Made by a program: the position numbers and the translations under genes. The notes beneath the pieces were generated by a model, which saw only the letters and a list, made by a program, of their open reading frames with translations, made no database searches and was not told where the DNA came from. A stretch of DNA of 64,000 nt from RPRB01 sp035519675 (GTDB lineage: Bacteria > Myxococcota > Myxococcia > Myxococcales > Myxococcaceae): positions 62,001 through 126,000 of the forward strand of contig DATIWB010000013.1 in NCBI GenBank assembly GCA_035519675.1, read 5' to 3'. Below are positions 52,824 through 62,370 of this stretch, in pieces. Within the stretch, counting starts at the first letter, position 1; every line of letters starts with the position of its first letter.

Positions 52824-52863
52824 CCGAGGCCTGGGGACGACCGCGACCGTCCCCGGGCCTCGG
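52824..52863. terminator. Hairpin between convergent genes, probable bidirectional terminator
   Basis: CCGAGGCCTGGGGACG (52824-52839) and CGTCCCCGGGCCTCGG (52848-52863) pair over 16 bases with one G-T wobble, loop 8 bases. It sits between the end of small protein 3 and the end of the convergent GMC gene. Confidence 0.55.
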
Positions 52864-52882
52864 CGTTCGAGGGGGGTTAGCG

Positions 52883-54442
52883 TCAGGCCGTCGCTGCGGC
52901 CACGAACTGGCTCGCCCAGCGGGCGACGCCGAAGATGGTCTCTTGGGGATTGACCCCCAGCGAGGTGGGAAACACCGAGCCGTCGACCACGAAGAGGTTG
53001 TCCATCCCGTGGTAGCGCAAGGTGCTGTCCACCACCGAGGTGCGCGGGTCTCCGCCCATGGCGCAGCCACCCATCTGGTGCGCGGTGGCCACCCGCACCC
53101 GGCCCGCTTCCCAGGGCGCCGCGTCCAGCGCCGCCTCGATGTCCGCCGCCTTCCGGATCCGCACCGGCTGGCTGTGGAGTGAGCGCACCTCGCGCGCGCC
53201 GGCGGCGAACTGGATCCGCGCCATCTCCTTGCACGCGGCACGGAAGGCCTCGAAGTGGAAGGGCCGCAGCGGGTAGTCGATCGACACCCGGCGCTCGGCG
53301 GGGTCGCGGAGCTTCACCGTTCCACCCACGTCGTCGGGAAGCAGCCCATCGTGGCAGATGGCGATGGTGCTCTGGATGTAGGGGAGCTGCTCCATCAGCG
53401 CCTGGTGCTGCTCGCCGATGCCGGGGAACACGGTGGCGGCGATGAGCGGCATGATGGGAGGCACCTCGAGGAGGAACCCCACCTTCCCCGGGCCCCGCTC
53501 GATGAAGTGCCGCGAGTAGGCGGCCTGCGGCGCGCCGGTCCACGGCACCACCGGGTCGGGCATCAGCGCGCTCATGATGACCACCGGATGGAGGAAGAAG
53601 CGCCTTCCGACGTTGCCGTTGCCGTCGAGACCCGAGCGGAGGAGCAGCGCGGGGGAGTTGATGGCCCCGCCGCACACCGCCACCGTCTTCGCCATCACCG
53701 TCAGGGTGACCCCGGTGGGCTTGTCCGATTCTGGATCCAGCAGCTGCGCCTCGACCCCGCCCACCCTCCGGTTGCCGACCAGGAGGCGGCGCACCGAGGC
53801 GTTGGCCTGCACCGTGAGGCCCTTCTCCACCGCGTCGGGGATGAGCGTCACCAGCATCGACATCTTGGCGTCGAGCGGGCAGCCCAGGCCGCAGTAGCCG
53901 AGGTTGGCGCAGTTGTTCACGTTGCGCCGGACCAGCCCCCGTGCGTACCCGAGCTTCCCGCACCCGTCCCAGAGGACGCGGTTGTTGTCGTTCATCCGCT
54001 CCAGCGGCCACTCGGCGATGTGCAGCCGCTTCTCGATCGCCTCCCAGTGGGGGACCAGGGCCTCCTCGGTCAGCCCCTTGACCCCGTGCTGGTCCCTCCA
54101 GCGCTCGAGCACGTCGCGGGGAGTGCGGAACGAGGTGCACCAGTTCACCGTGGTCCCGCCGCCCACGCTCCGGCCCTGGAGGATGAGGACCGACTGATCG
54201 TCGGTCGCCCGGTTGCCCATCTCCTGGTACAGCCGCGGATAGGAGTGGTCCTCGCGCCCGTCGAAGCTGCGCTTGGTCCAGTGCCCACCCTCCTCGAGGA
54301 GCACCACCTCCAGGCCGCGGGCGGTGAGCCGCTCGGCGAGCACCGAGCCCCCGGCGCCCGAGCCCACCACTGCCACGTCGCAGTGCAAGGTGGTGTTCAC
54401 CGCGTGGTCGCGGCCGGTGAGGATCCGCCCCGGGCCCCTCAT
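52883..54442 (-). CDS. GMC oxidoreductase with separate subunit-3 partner
   Basis: A 519-residue flavoenzyme. FAD motif is VAVVGSGAGGSVLAERL near residue 20; then GRSVGGGTTVNWCTSFRTP, the cysteine segment NLGYCGLGCPLDAKMS, and the active site HQMGGCAMGGDPRTSVVD plus FPTSLGVNPQETI with the family His and Asn. It is close to the alcohol/cholesterol-oxidase-like branch. The ATG overlaps the stop of the twin-arginine subunit-3-like gene (ATGA at 54439-54442), so the two proteins probably form a complex, with the enzyme carried through the Tat system by its partner. The substrate is unknown. Confidence 0.87.
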   Translation of the reverse strand: MRGPGRILTGRDHAVNTTLHCDVAVVGSGAGGSVLAERLTARGLEVVLLEEGGHWTKRSFDGREDHSYPRLYQEMGNRATDDQSVLILQGRSVGGGTTVNWCTSFRTPRDVLERWRDQHGVKGLTEEALVPHWEAIEKRLHIAEWPLERMNDNNRVLWDGCGKLGYARGLVRRNVNNCANLGYCGLGCPLDAKMSMLVTLIPDAVEKGLTVQANASVRRLLVGNRRVGGVEAQLLDPESDKPTGVTLTVMAKTVAVCGGAINSPALLLRSGLDGNGNVGRRFFLHPVVIMSALMPDPVVPWTGAPQAAYSRHFIERGPGKVGFLLEVPPIMPLIAATVFPGIGEQHQALMEQLPYIQSTIAICHDGLLPDDVGGTVKLRDPAERRVSIDYPLRPFHFEAFRAACKEMARIQFAAGAREVRSLHSQPVRIRKAADIEAALDAAPWEAGRVRVATAHQMGGCAMGGDPRTSVVDSTLRYHGMDNLFVVDGSVFPTSLGVNPQETIFGVARWASQFVAAATA

Positions 54443-55080
54443 GGCAGCGGCTCTCCGTGCCAGACCCCGTTGTCGTCGGGCCGGGGCTGGTCGCCGCCCC
54501 GCCACTGGGGCTGCGAAGGTCCGTCCTGGAAGATGCCCGGCGGGCCCGAGTAGCCCACCGCCGGCCAGATGCTCGGAGTCTGGTAGTAGCCGGCGAGCAC
54601 CAGGGTCCGCAGCGCGGCGTGGCCGGTGCGCCGCACCGCGAGCCGGCTGTCCCGCCACTCGGCGAGCACCGCGTCCTGCTCGGCGCCCTCCAGCCGGGTG
54701 AACGGCCGGGTGCGACCGCCGAAGAGGAAGCCGGCCAGGCCGTTCTCGAAGAGCCCCAGCAGCTGCTTCAGCTCCTTCTGCGCGCTCGGCTCCACCCGCG
54801 CCGCGATGCGGTCGGCCGCCCGGGCCACCCCGACCTCGTCCACGGTGGGCCAGCCCGGGCGGGGGCGCACCATGCGCCGGGCCACCGCGTCGAGCACCGC
54901 GAACTGGGCGGGGCTGAAGACCAGGAGCCCATCCGGGGGCAAGGTCACCGGCAGCCCGCCCCGGAGCGCGAGGAAGCCGGCCCCCCCCGCGGCGAGCAGC
55001 GCGCCTCCCACCAGGCCCCTCTTGATGAGGGAGCGGCGGCTCAGGCTCACCGGAGCCGGTTCGGGATGGGGGACGTCCAT
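54439..55080 (-). CDS. Twin-arginine gluconate 2-dehydrogenase subunit 3-like protein
   Basis: About 213 residues. A Tat signal (SLSRRSLIKRGLVGG then a hydrophobic stretch LLAAGGAGFLAL) leads into a helical domain (FSPAQFAVLDAVARRMVRPRPGWPTVDEV, adjoining parts) typical of the small subunit of membrane-bound gluconate dehydrogenases. It ends in a tryptophan- and proline-rich tail (YYQTPSIWPAVGYSGPPG). It lies just upstream of, and is coupled to, the GMC gene. The ATG at 55080 was chosen; an ATG at 55122 is in frame. Confidence 0.8.
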   Translation of the reverse strand: MDVPHPEPAPVSLSRRSLIKRGLVGGALLAAGGAGFLALRGGLPVTLPPDGLLVFSPAQFAVLDAVARRMVRPRPGWPTVDEVGVARAADRIAARVEPSAQKELKQLLGLFENGLAGFLFGGRTRPFTRLEGAEQDAVLAEWRDSRLAVRRTGHAALRTLVLAGYYQTPSIWPAVGYSGPPGIFQDGPSQPQWRGGDQPRPDDNGVWHGEPLP

Positions 55081-55197
55081 GCCGACCGGGGACTCTAGGC
55101 AGAGCCGTTGCCGGACTGCCATGGACCGGAGCGGGCCCCCGTCACGCCCGCCCCCTTCTCGACAGCGTGTGCTGCCATGTCTAAATGGACGTCAGCC

Positions 55198-56427
55198 ATG
55201 GGCAAGACGCTGGCGATGATCCTGGCCGGGGGCGCCGGAACGCGGCTCGAGCCGCTCACCCGCGAGCGGGCCAAGCCCGCCGTTCCCTTCGGCGGGCGCT
55301 ACCGGATCATCGACTTCTGTCTGTCGAACTTCGCCAACTCGGGCGTGCTGAAGATGAAGGTGCTCACCCAGTACAAGTCCGACTCGCTCAACAACCACCT
55401 CTCACGGGCCTGGCGGCTGAGCAGCTTCCTCGGCCAGTTCGTGGACGTGGTGCCGGCGCAGATGCGGACCGGGCTCGACTGGTACAAGGGCAGCGCCGAC
55501 GCCATCTACCAGAACCTCAACCTCATCACCGACGAGGAGCCGGATCAGATCTTCGTCTTCGGCGCGGACCACGTCTACCGAATGGACGTGTCCAAGATGC
55601 TCGAGCACCACCAGAGCCAGAAGGCCGACTGCACCGTGGCGGCGATCCCGGTGCCCATCGAGGAGGCCCGGGACTTCGGCATCATCGACGTGGACCCGGA
55701 CGGGCGGATGCGCGGGTTCCTGGAAAAGCCGAAGAACCCTCCCCCGATGCCGGGAAACCCCAGGATGTGCCTGGCGTCGATGGGCAACTACCTCTTCGAG
55801 ACCGAGACCCTGGTCCAGGAGGTGGTCCGCGACGCGGCCAACGACCAGAGCGCGCACGACTTCGGCAAGAGCATCATCAGCGAGCTGTACAAGCACGCCC
55901 GGGTCTCGGTGTACGACTTCGCCGAGAACTCCTACCCGGGACAGGAGCCGAAGGAGCGCGGCTACTGGCGCGACGTGGGGAACATCGACGTCTATTACCA
56001 GGCCAACATGGACCTGGTGGACGTGGACCCGGTGTTCAACCTCTACAACGACCGCTGGCCCATCTACACCCAGAACCGGTCGTACCCGCCGGCCAAGTTC
56101 GTCTTCGCCGACGTGGAGAACGAGCGCGTCGGCTACGCCACCGACAGCCTGGTGTGCGACGGCTGCATCATCTCCGGCGGCCACGTGAACCGGAGCGTCC
56201 TCAGCCCGAGGGTTCGGGTCAATTCGTTCACCAAGGTGAGCGAGAGCATCCTCTTCGAGAACGTCAACGTCGGCCGGCGCTGCCGGATCCGCCGCGCCAT
56301 CGTGGACAAGAACGTGGAGATCCCCGCGGGGATGACCATCGGGTACGACGAGGTCGAGGACCGCCGCCGCTTCCACGTCACCCCCGGGGGCGTGGTGGTG
56401 ATTCCGAAGGGGATGAAGGTCGCCTAG
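55198..56427 (+). CDS. glgC: Glucose-1-phosphate adenylyltransferase
   Basis: A 409-residue ADP-glucose pyrophosphorylase for glycogen synthesis. It has LAMILAGGAGTRLEPLT (nucleotide site), RAKPAVPFGGRYRIIDF (activator and substrate-binding part), GSADAIYQNL, FGADHVYRMD (catalytic aspartate), FLEKPK (glucose-1-phosphate lysine) and the left-handed beta-helix C-terminal half (CIISGGHVNRSVLSPRVRV). The start at 55198 gives the usual N-terminus; an ATG at 55177 is possible. No other glg gene lies in the window. It is convergent with the DUF2905 gene, 2 bases apart. Confidence 0.93.
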   Translation: MGKTLAMILAGGAGTRLEPLTRERAKPAVPFGGRYRIIDFCLSNFANSGVLKMKVLTQYKSDSLNNHLSRAWRLSSFLGQFVDVVPAQMRTGLDWYKGSADAIYQNLNLITDEEPDQIFVFGADHVYRMDVSKMLEHHQSQKADCTVAAIPVPIEEARDFGIIDVDPDGRMRGFLEKPKNPPPMPGNPRMCLASMGNYLFETETLVQEVVRDAANDQSAHDFGKSIISELYKHARVSVYDFAENSYPGQEPKERGYWRDVGNIDVYYQANMDLVDVDPVFNLYNDRWPIYTQNRSYPPAKFVFADVENERVGYATDSLVCDGCIISGGHVNRSVLSPRVRVNSFTKVSESILFENVNVGRRCRIRRAIVDKNVEIPAGMTIGYDEVEDRRRFHVTPGGVVVIPKGMKVA

Positions 56428-56429
56428 GG

Positions 56430-56648
56430 CTAGCGCTGACGGAAGATCCAGGCGAGCACCGACAGCGCCAGCGAGACCACGATCATCGAGACCACGGGCA
56501 CGTACACCCGGGCTCGCTCGCCCTGCCAGCGGATGTCGCCGGGAAGGCGGCCGAACCAGGACAGCCCGCCGGTCCACACCAGCAGGCCGGCCACCACCAG
56601 CCCCACTCCGAGGATGATCAGCGTCAGTCCGGGACCGCGGTCACTCAC
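56430..56648 (-). CDS. DUF2905 small membrane protein
   Basis: A 72-residue protein with two hydrophobic helices around the family loop LSWFGRLPGDIRWQGE, then VYVPVVSMIVVSLALSVL. DUF2905 proteins are short two-helix inner membrane proteins without known function. It is divergent from the propeller lipoprotein gene, whose start lies 17 bases away. Confidence 0.85.
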   Translation of the reverse strand: MSDRGPGLTLIILGVGLVVAGLLVWTGGLSWFGRLPGDIRWQGERARVYVPVVSMIVVSLALSVLAWIFRQR

Positions 56649-56665
56649 GACCGTTCTGGTCTAGC

Positions 56666-57760
56666 GTGACCACAGTGGCTCCGCCAGCGCCGGCCGCCCC
56701 GCCCGAGCCCCACCGCCGGCCGTCCCCGCGGCGGAGAGGCTCCCCGATCCTGCTCGCCTGCCTCCTGACGGCGTGCAGCGCTCCGCTCGTGCCGGTGTTC
56801 ACCGCCTCCGGCGACGCGCCGAGCCGCACCGGACTCACCCCGCTGGGCGACGGGGCGGTCTTCGGGAACGACGCCGGCCGGGTGATTCGCCTGGACGGGG
56901 CCGGGCGCGTGCTGTGGACGGTGGAGACCGGCGGGGAGATCGAGCTTCCACTGGTGGTCAGCGAGGACGGCGTGGTGGGAGCGGTGGCCGGCGGAGACAC
57001 GCTGGTCGCGCTGGACGCCAGCACCGGTCACGAGCGCTGGCGGGCGGGTGGACAGCCTCCAGCGGCGGCGCTCGCCGCGGTGGGCACCCACCTGCTCCTG
57101 CTGGGAAAGGAAGGCGAGCTGCGCTCGTTCCCCGCACAAGCCGGGGGGATGCCGCTGCGGCGAGGGTGGAACGCCTCGCTCGGGCTGCGTACCCGCACGC
57201 CCCCGCGGGCCCTGCTTCCGCTGGAAGGCGGCGTGCTGGCCATCGGCCCCGCCGCGGTGCTCCTGCTCTCCGCCGACGACCTGACGCTCCGCTGGAAGGC
57301 GCCCGTCCGGGACGGGACGGGGGCGGTGCTGGAGGGCGACCAGCTCTGGACCGCCGAGCAGTCCGGACGGTTGCTGGTGCTCGACCGGCGCTCGGGGGCC
57401 CAGCGGCGCATGGTTCCGCTCGGACAGCACGTCATCTCTCCCCCCAGCGCGGCGCTGGGCCGCATCTGGGTGGGGCTGGAGGACCATTCGCTGGTGGGGG
57501 TGGACGCCCGCGGAGAGCAGCCGCCCTGGCGCGCGTCCCTGCCCGCGGCGCTGCTCGGCGGGGTGGCCGAGTGGCAGGACCGGCTGCTCGTGCCCACCGC
57601 AGGCCGCGAGGGCCGGCTCCTGGCCATCGACCTGGCCCGGCCCGGCTCCCCAGCGACCGCCCGGGTGGACAGCGCGCTCCGCACCCGGCCCCTGGTCCGG
57701 GGCAGCGTGGCCTGGGTGCTCGCCGCCGATGGGCGGGTGCTGGGGTTCCGCTTCCGCTGA
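56666..57760 (+). CDS. PQQ-like beta-propeller lipoprotein
   Basis: A 364-residue protein. An unusually long basic head (PEPHRRPSPRRRG) precedes a hydrophobic segment and lipobox (LLTACS). The mature part is a WD/PQQ-type propeller with repeats such as VRLDGAGRVLWTVETGG, LVALDASTGHERWRAGG and LLVLDRRSGAQRRMV. It is BamB-like in layout, but the BamB identity cannot be shown. The GTG start was chosen because no ATG precedes the signal. About 100 bases separate it from the ABC gene set on the same strand. Confidence 0.8.
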   Translation: MTTVAPPAPAAPPEPHRRPSPRRRGSPILLACLLTACSAPLVPVFTASGDAPSRTGLTPLGDGAVFGNDAGRVIRLDGAGRVLWTVETGGEIELPLVVSEDGVVGAVAGGDTLVALDASTGHERWRAGGQPPAAALAAVGTHLLLLGKEGELRSFPAQAGGMPLRRGWNASLGLRTRTPPRALLPLEGGVLAIGPAAVLLLSADDLTLRWKAPVRDGTGAVLEGDQLWTAEQSGRLLVLDRRSGAQRRMVPLGQHVISPPSAALGRIWVGLEDHSLVGVDARGEQPPWRASLPAALLGGVAEWQDRLLVPTAGREGRLLAIDLARPGSPATARVDSALRTRPLVRGSVAWVLAADGRVLGFRFR

Positions 57761-57864
57761 CGCTGCAGTCCCGGCCTGCGCCGGGGGCCGGCACTTCGGG
57801 TGGCTTCGCCGGCGTGATGCGGCCGGCTGGAAATCAGGCAGGCGCTCTGGCGTCCTCTCCCCCA

Positions 57865-58755
57865 ATGAACCTGGTGATCGAGAACCTCTCCAAGAGGTAC
57901 CCCAACGGCGTCCAGGCGCTCCGGGACGTCACCCTCACCGTCGGCCCAGGGATGTTCGGGCTGCTCGGGCCCAACGGGGCGGGGAAGTCGACCCTGATGC
58001 GCACCCTGGCCACCCTCCAGGATCCGGACACCGGCTCGGTGCGCCTCGGGGACATCGACCTGCTCCGCGACAAGCCGGCGGTGCGGAAGCTGCTCGGGTA
58101 CCTGCCCCAGGAGTTCGGGGTCTACCCGAAGGTGAAGGCCATCGACCTGCTGGATCACCTCGGCCGGCTGAAGGGCCTCGCCGATCGTGCGCTCCGCAAG
58201 CAGACCGTGGACGCGCTGCTGCAGCGGACCAACCTCTGGGAGGCGCGGAACCGTGCGCTGGGGACGTACTCCGGGGGGATGAAGCAGCGCTTCGGCATCG
58301 CCCAGGCGCTCATCGGCGAACCCCGGCTGCTCATCGTCGACGAGCCCACCGCCGGCCTGGACCCCGAGGAGCGGGTGCGCTTCCACGACCTGCTCTCGGA
58401 GATCAGCGAGAGCGTCATCGTGCTGCTCTCGACCCACATCGTGAGCGACGTCTCGGACCTCTGCAGCCGGATGGCGATCATGCATCAGGGCGAGCTGCGG
58501 CTGGTCCAGCAGCCGGCCGAGGCGGTCGCCGGGCTGCGCGGACGGCTCTGGGAACGCACGGTGGAGAAGGCCGAGGTGGCACGCCTCGGCGAGTCGCTGG
58601 CGGTGATCTCCACCCGGCTGGTGGGCGGACGGACGCGGATCCGGGTGCTGGCCGAGACCAGCCCGGGGCCGGGCTTCGCGCCGGCGGAGCCGGAGCTGGA
58701 GGACGTGTACTTCGCGGTCCGCCGCGGGGCCGACCTGCGGTCCAGGGCGGCCTGA
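57865..58755 (+). CDS. ABC transporter ATP-binding protein
   Basis: A 296-residue ATPase. Walker A is GPNGAGKST, the Q-loop region is YLPQEFGVYP, the signature is TYSGGMKQR, Walker B is LLIVDEPTAGLDP, and the H-loop is LLSTHIVSD. A C-terminal extension (about 235-296) resembles those of CcmA-type exporters. It ends two bases before the permease/peptidase start, so the pair forms one exporter-like unit. The ATG at 57865 was chosen at the first family-like residue (LVIENLSKRY). Confidence 0.9.
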   Translation: MNLVIENLSKRYPNGVQALRDVTLTVGPGMFGLLGPNGAGKSTLMRTLATLQDPDTGSVRLGDIDLLRDKPAVRKLLGYLPQEFGVYPKVKAIDLLDHLGRLKGLADRALRKQTVDALLQRTNLWEARNRALGTYSGGMKQRFGIAQALIGEPRLLIVDEPTAGLDPEERVRFHDLLSEISESVIVLLSTHIVSDVSDLCSRMAIMHQGELRLVQQPAEAVAGLRGRLWERTVEKAEVARLGESLAVISTRLVGGRTRIRVLAETSPGPGFAPAEPELEDVYFAVRRGADLRSRAA

Positions 58756-58757
58756 CG

Positions 58758-61700
58758 ATGCTCCTGGCCATCGCCGGCTTCGAGGTGAGGCAGCGGCTGC
58801 AGCGCGTCTCGACCTACGTCTACTTCGCGGTGTTCCTCGCTCTGGCGGCGTTCTTCATCCTCGCCGCAGGGGGCGCCATCCCCAACGCCACGGTGGACTT
58901 CGGCACCGGGGGGAAGGTGGACATCAACTCGCCGTACTCGCTGGCGATGCTGATGACGCTGATCGCCAGCTTCACCGTGGTGATCACCGCGGCGATCGCC
59001 GGACGCGCCACCCACCAGGACATCGACGCCAACACCACGCCGCTGCTCTTCACCCGCCCCATCAGCCGGGCGCAGTACCTGGGCGGGCGCTTCCTCGGCG
59101 CGCTCTCGGTCATCCTGGTGCTCTCGCTGGCCATCGGGCTCGGGACCTGGCTCGCCACCTGGCTGCCCTGGATGCCCGCCTCGCGCCTGGGTCCACAGCG
59201 GTTGGTGGCCTACGTCGTCCCCTACCTCCTGGTGGTGATCCCCGACATGCTGCTGATGGCCTCGGTGTTCTTCGCCCTGGCCGTGCTCACCCGGCGCATG
59301 CTCCCGGTGTACGTGGGCGCCATCGTGGCCCTGCTCGGCTACTTCATCGGGGTCAACCTGGCCGGTGACGTCGAGCGGCGCACCCTGGCCGCGCTGGTGG
59401 ACCCGTTCGGCCTCCTGGCAGTGGACAGCGTGACCCACTACTGGTCCATCGCCGAGAAGAACACCCGGCTGCTCGCGCTCCAGGGGGATTTCCTCTGGAA
59501 CCGGCTGCTGTGGATTGCGGTCGCCGTCTCGCTCTTCGCCTTCACCTACCGGCGCTTCTCGTTTTCCGTCCCCTCGGCCCCGGCCGCCAGGGGCGCGGGG
59601 GAGGTCCCGGAGGAGCACCGCAGGCGCGCGACGGTGCCCGGCGCGCGGCTGGCTTTCTCGGCGCGCGCCTCCCGCGGGGTGTTCGCCGCTCTGGTGGGCC
59701 TCCAGCTCCGGGAGACGGTGAAGAGCGTCTTCTTCGGGGTCATCGTGCTGGCCGGAGTGCTGTTCATTGCCTCCACCGCGCCGGCCATCGGGAAGCTCTA
59801 CGGCACTCCGACCTACCCGGTGACCCGACAGGTCCTCACCGTGGTCGGCGGCTCGTTCGCCACCTTCATCCTGGTGGTGCTGACCCTCTACGCCGGCGAG
59901 CTGGTGTGGCGCGAGCGCGACGCGGGGATGGCGCAGATCTACGACGCGCTTCCCACGCCCCGCTGGGCGGTGGTGGCGGCGAAGCTCACCGCGCTGGTGG
60001 CCATCGTCGCCCTGCTGCTCCTGGTGGTGGTGGTCGCGGGGGTCACCATCCAGGCGGCGAAGGGATTCTTCCACTTCGAGCTCGGGCTCTACCTCCGGTC
60101 GCTCTACGGCATCTCCTTCGTGCTCTTCGCCTGCCTCTGCTCGCTGGCGGTGCTGGTGCACGTGCTGATCGATCAGAAGTACGTGGGCCACTTCGCGATG
60201 GTGGTCTTCCTGGTCGTCACGCTCCTCCTTCCGGTCCTGGGCGTCGAGCACCACCTCCTGCGCTACGCCACCGTGCCGGCCCACCCGTACTCGGACATGA
60301 ACGGGTACGGGCACTTCGTCGCCCCGATGGCCTGGTTCGAGCTGTACTGGGTCGCGGTGGCGCTCGCGCTGGCGGTGGTGGCCTACCTCTTCTGGGTGCG
60401 GGGCACCCCCCAGACCCTCCGCGAGCGGTGGCGAGAAGCCCGCGCCCGGCTGGATCGCAGGGCGGGCGCGGTGCTCGGCGTGGCGCTGGCGGTCGCCGCT
60501 GGCGCAGGGACGTACATCTTCTGGAACACCAACCTCCGGAACACGTACCGCACCCGCTTCTCACGGGAGGAGGCCCAGGCGCAGTACGAGAAGCGGTACA
60601 AGCAGCGGCTCGGTGCGCTCCCGCTGCCCAAGGTGACCGCGGTCAAGACCCGGGTCGACATCTTCCCTGCCGAGCGGCGGGTGGAGATCGACGGTGTCGA
60701 CACCCTGACCAACCGCACCGACCAGCCCATCGACCAGATCGTCGTCCGGCTCCACCCGCGGGCCACCGTTCGCGCCATCGACTTCCCGGGGGGACAGGAG
60801 ACCCTGGTCTCGGATGGGGAAACCGGCGTCCATGCCTACCGGCTTCGGCAACCACTCGCCCCGGGCGCGACGACCGAGCTCGCCTTCCGCCTCACCTACG
60901 CCAACCCCGGATTCGAGAACGAGGGGAGCGACACCCGCATCGTGGAGAACGGGACCTTCATCGACGGCGAGTACCTCCCGGGCCTGGGCTACTTCGCCCA
61001 GAAGGAGCTGACCGACAACGAGACCCGGCGCAAGCACGGACTCGGCCCTCGCGAGCGGGCGCTCGATCTGGACGACCCCTCGGCCCCGGCCAACAACTAC
61101 ATCACCCACGACGCGGACCGGATCCAGTTCGAGGCCACGGTCAGCACCAGCGCCGATCAGCGGGTGGTCGCCCCGGGCACCCTGGAGCGGGAGTGGACCG
61201 AGGGCGGGCGCCGGTACTTCCACTTCGTGGAGCCGCGACCGATCTTCCACTACCTCGCGTTCCTCTCGGCGCGGTACGTGGTGGAGCACGACCGGTGGAA
61301 CGACGTGGCGCTGGAGATCGCCCACCACCCGGACCACACCTACGACGTGCCGAGCATGCGCCGGGGGATGAAGGACTCGCTCGAGTACTTCACCCGGGTG
61401 TTCGGGCCGTACCAGCATCCGGTGCTCCGGATCGTCGAGTTCCCCGGGTACGCCACCTTCGCCGAATCGTTCTCCAGCACCGTCCCCTTCTCGGAGGCCA
61501 TCGGCTTCGTCGCCGAGGTGGAGAAGGGCCGGCCGGACGCGATCGACTACCCGCTCTACGTCACCGCCCACGAGGTCGCGCACCACTGGTGGGGACATCA
61601 AGTCTTGAGCGCCGATTCGCAGGGCATGACCGCGCTGGTGGAGACCCTCGCCCAGTACTCGGCGCTGATGGTCATGAAGCATGCCTACGGACCACCGGTC

Positions 61701-62339
61701 ATGCGGCGCTTCCTTCGCTACGAGCTGGACCGGTACCTCTCGGGGCGGAGCGCGGAGCGGATGAAGGAGCTCCCCCTGCTCCGGGTGGAGGACCAGGGCT
61801 ACATCCACTACTCGAAGGGGAGCCTGGTCATGTACGCCCTCCAGGACCTCATCGGTGAGGACGCGGTGAACCTGGCGCTCCGGGAGCTGGTGCAGCAGTA
61901 CGGGGACCGCGGAGCGCCGTACCCGACCTCCCGCGCCCTGCTCGCCGCGCTCCGGCGCCACACCCCGGAGCGATTTCAGTACTACCTGACCGACCAGTTC
62001 GAGCAGATCACCCTGTACGAGAACCGCGCCGTCTCGGCGAAGGCGAGCAAGCGGGGCGACGGCAAGTACGAGGTCACCCTGGAGCTGGAGACGAGGAAGG
62101 TGCAGGCGGACGCACTCGGCGCCGAGCGCGAGGTTCCGGTCCACGACTGGATCCCGGTGGGGGTACTGGACGCCAAGGGAGAGGCACTGGCGCTCGAGAC
62201 GCGGCAGCTCGACGGAGCGCACAGCACCGTCACCCTGGTCACCGACCGGTTGCCGGCGCGGGCGGGCGTTGACCCCCTCAACGAGCTCATCGACCGCATC
62301 CCGGAAGACAACCTGATGCGGGTCACCGTCGCCCCGTGA
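58758..62339 (+). CDS. ABC-2 type permease fused to M1-family aminopeptidase
   Basis: A 1193-residue fusion. The first ~600 residues hold two ABC-2-like permease units with about twelve helices (FEVRQRLQRVSTYVYFAVFL; LVWRERDAGMAQIYDALPTPRW). The rest is a periplasmic gluzincin peptidase: a beta-sandwich start, then HEVAHHWWGHQ (zinc histidines 938 and 942, Glu939) and a third ligand in ALVETLAQYSAL, 20 residues after the second histidine. Similar fusions are known in Bacteroidetes and Myxococcota, without proven substrates. The neighbouring ATPase should power the permease part. The usual GAMEN exopeptidase motif is not recognisable. Confidence 0.85.
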   Translation: MLLAIAGFEVRQRLQRVSTYVYFAVFLALAAFFILAAGGAIPNATVDFGTGGKVDINSPYSLAMLMTLIASFTVVITAAIAGRATHQDIDANTTPLLFTRPISRAQYLGGRFLGALSVILVLSLAIGLGTWLATWLPWMPASRLGPQRLVAYVVPYLLVVIPDMLLMASVFFALAVLTRRMLPVYVGAIVALLGYFIGVNLAGDVERRTLAALVDPFGLLAVDSVTHYWSIAEKNTRLLALQGDFLWNRLLWIAVAVSLFAFTYRRFSFSVPSAPAARGAGEVPEEHRRRATVPGARLAFSARASRGVFAALVGLQLRETVKSVFFGVIVLAGVLFIASTAPAIGKLYGTPTYPVTRQVLTVVGGSFATFILVVLTLYAGELVWRERDAGMAQIYDALPTPRWAVVAAKLTALVAIVALLLLVVVVAGVTIQAAKGFFHFELGLYLRSLYGISFVLFACLCSLAVLVHVLIDQKYVGHFAMVVFLVVTLLLPVLGVEHHLLRYATVPAHPYSDMNGYGHFVAPMAWFELYWVAVALALAVVAYLFWVRGTPQTLRERWREARARLDRRAGAVLGVALAVAAGAGTYIFWNTNLRNTYRTRFSREEAQAQYEKRYKQRLGALPLPKVTAVKTRVDIFPAERRVEIDGVDTLTNRTDQPIDQIVVRLHPRATVRAIDFPGGQETLVSDGETGVHAYRLRQPLAPGATTELAFRLTYANPGFENEGSDTRIVENGTFIDGEYLPGLGYFAQKELTDNETRRKHGLGPRERALDLDDPSAPANNYITHDADRIQFEATVSTSADQRVVAPGTLEREWTEGGRRYFHFVEPRPIFHYLAFLSARYVVEHDRWNDVALEIAHHPDHTYDVPSMRRGMKDSLEYFTRVFGPYQHPVLRIVEFPGYATFAESFSSTVPFSEAIGFVAEVEKGRPDAIDYPLYVTAHEVAHHWWGHQVLSADSQGMTALVETLAQYSALMVMKHAYGPPVMRRFLRYELDRYLSGRSAERMKELPLLRVEDQGYIHYSKGSLVMYALQDLIGEDAVNLALRELVQQYGDRGAPYPTSRALLAALRRHTPERFQYYLTDQFEQITLYENRAVSAKASKRGDGKYEVTLELETRKVQADALGAEREVPVHDWIPVGVLDAKGEALALETRQLDGAHSTVTLVTDRLPARAGVDPLNELIDRIPEDNLMRVTVAP

Positions 62340-62370
62340 GCCGGCCTTCGCCGGGTGCGGCCGCCCTGAC

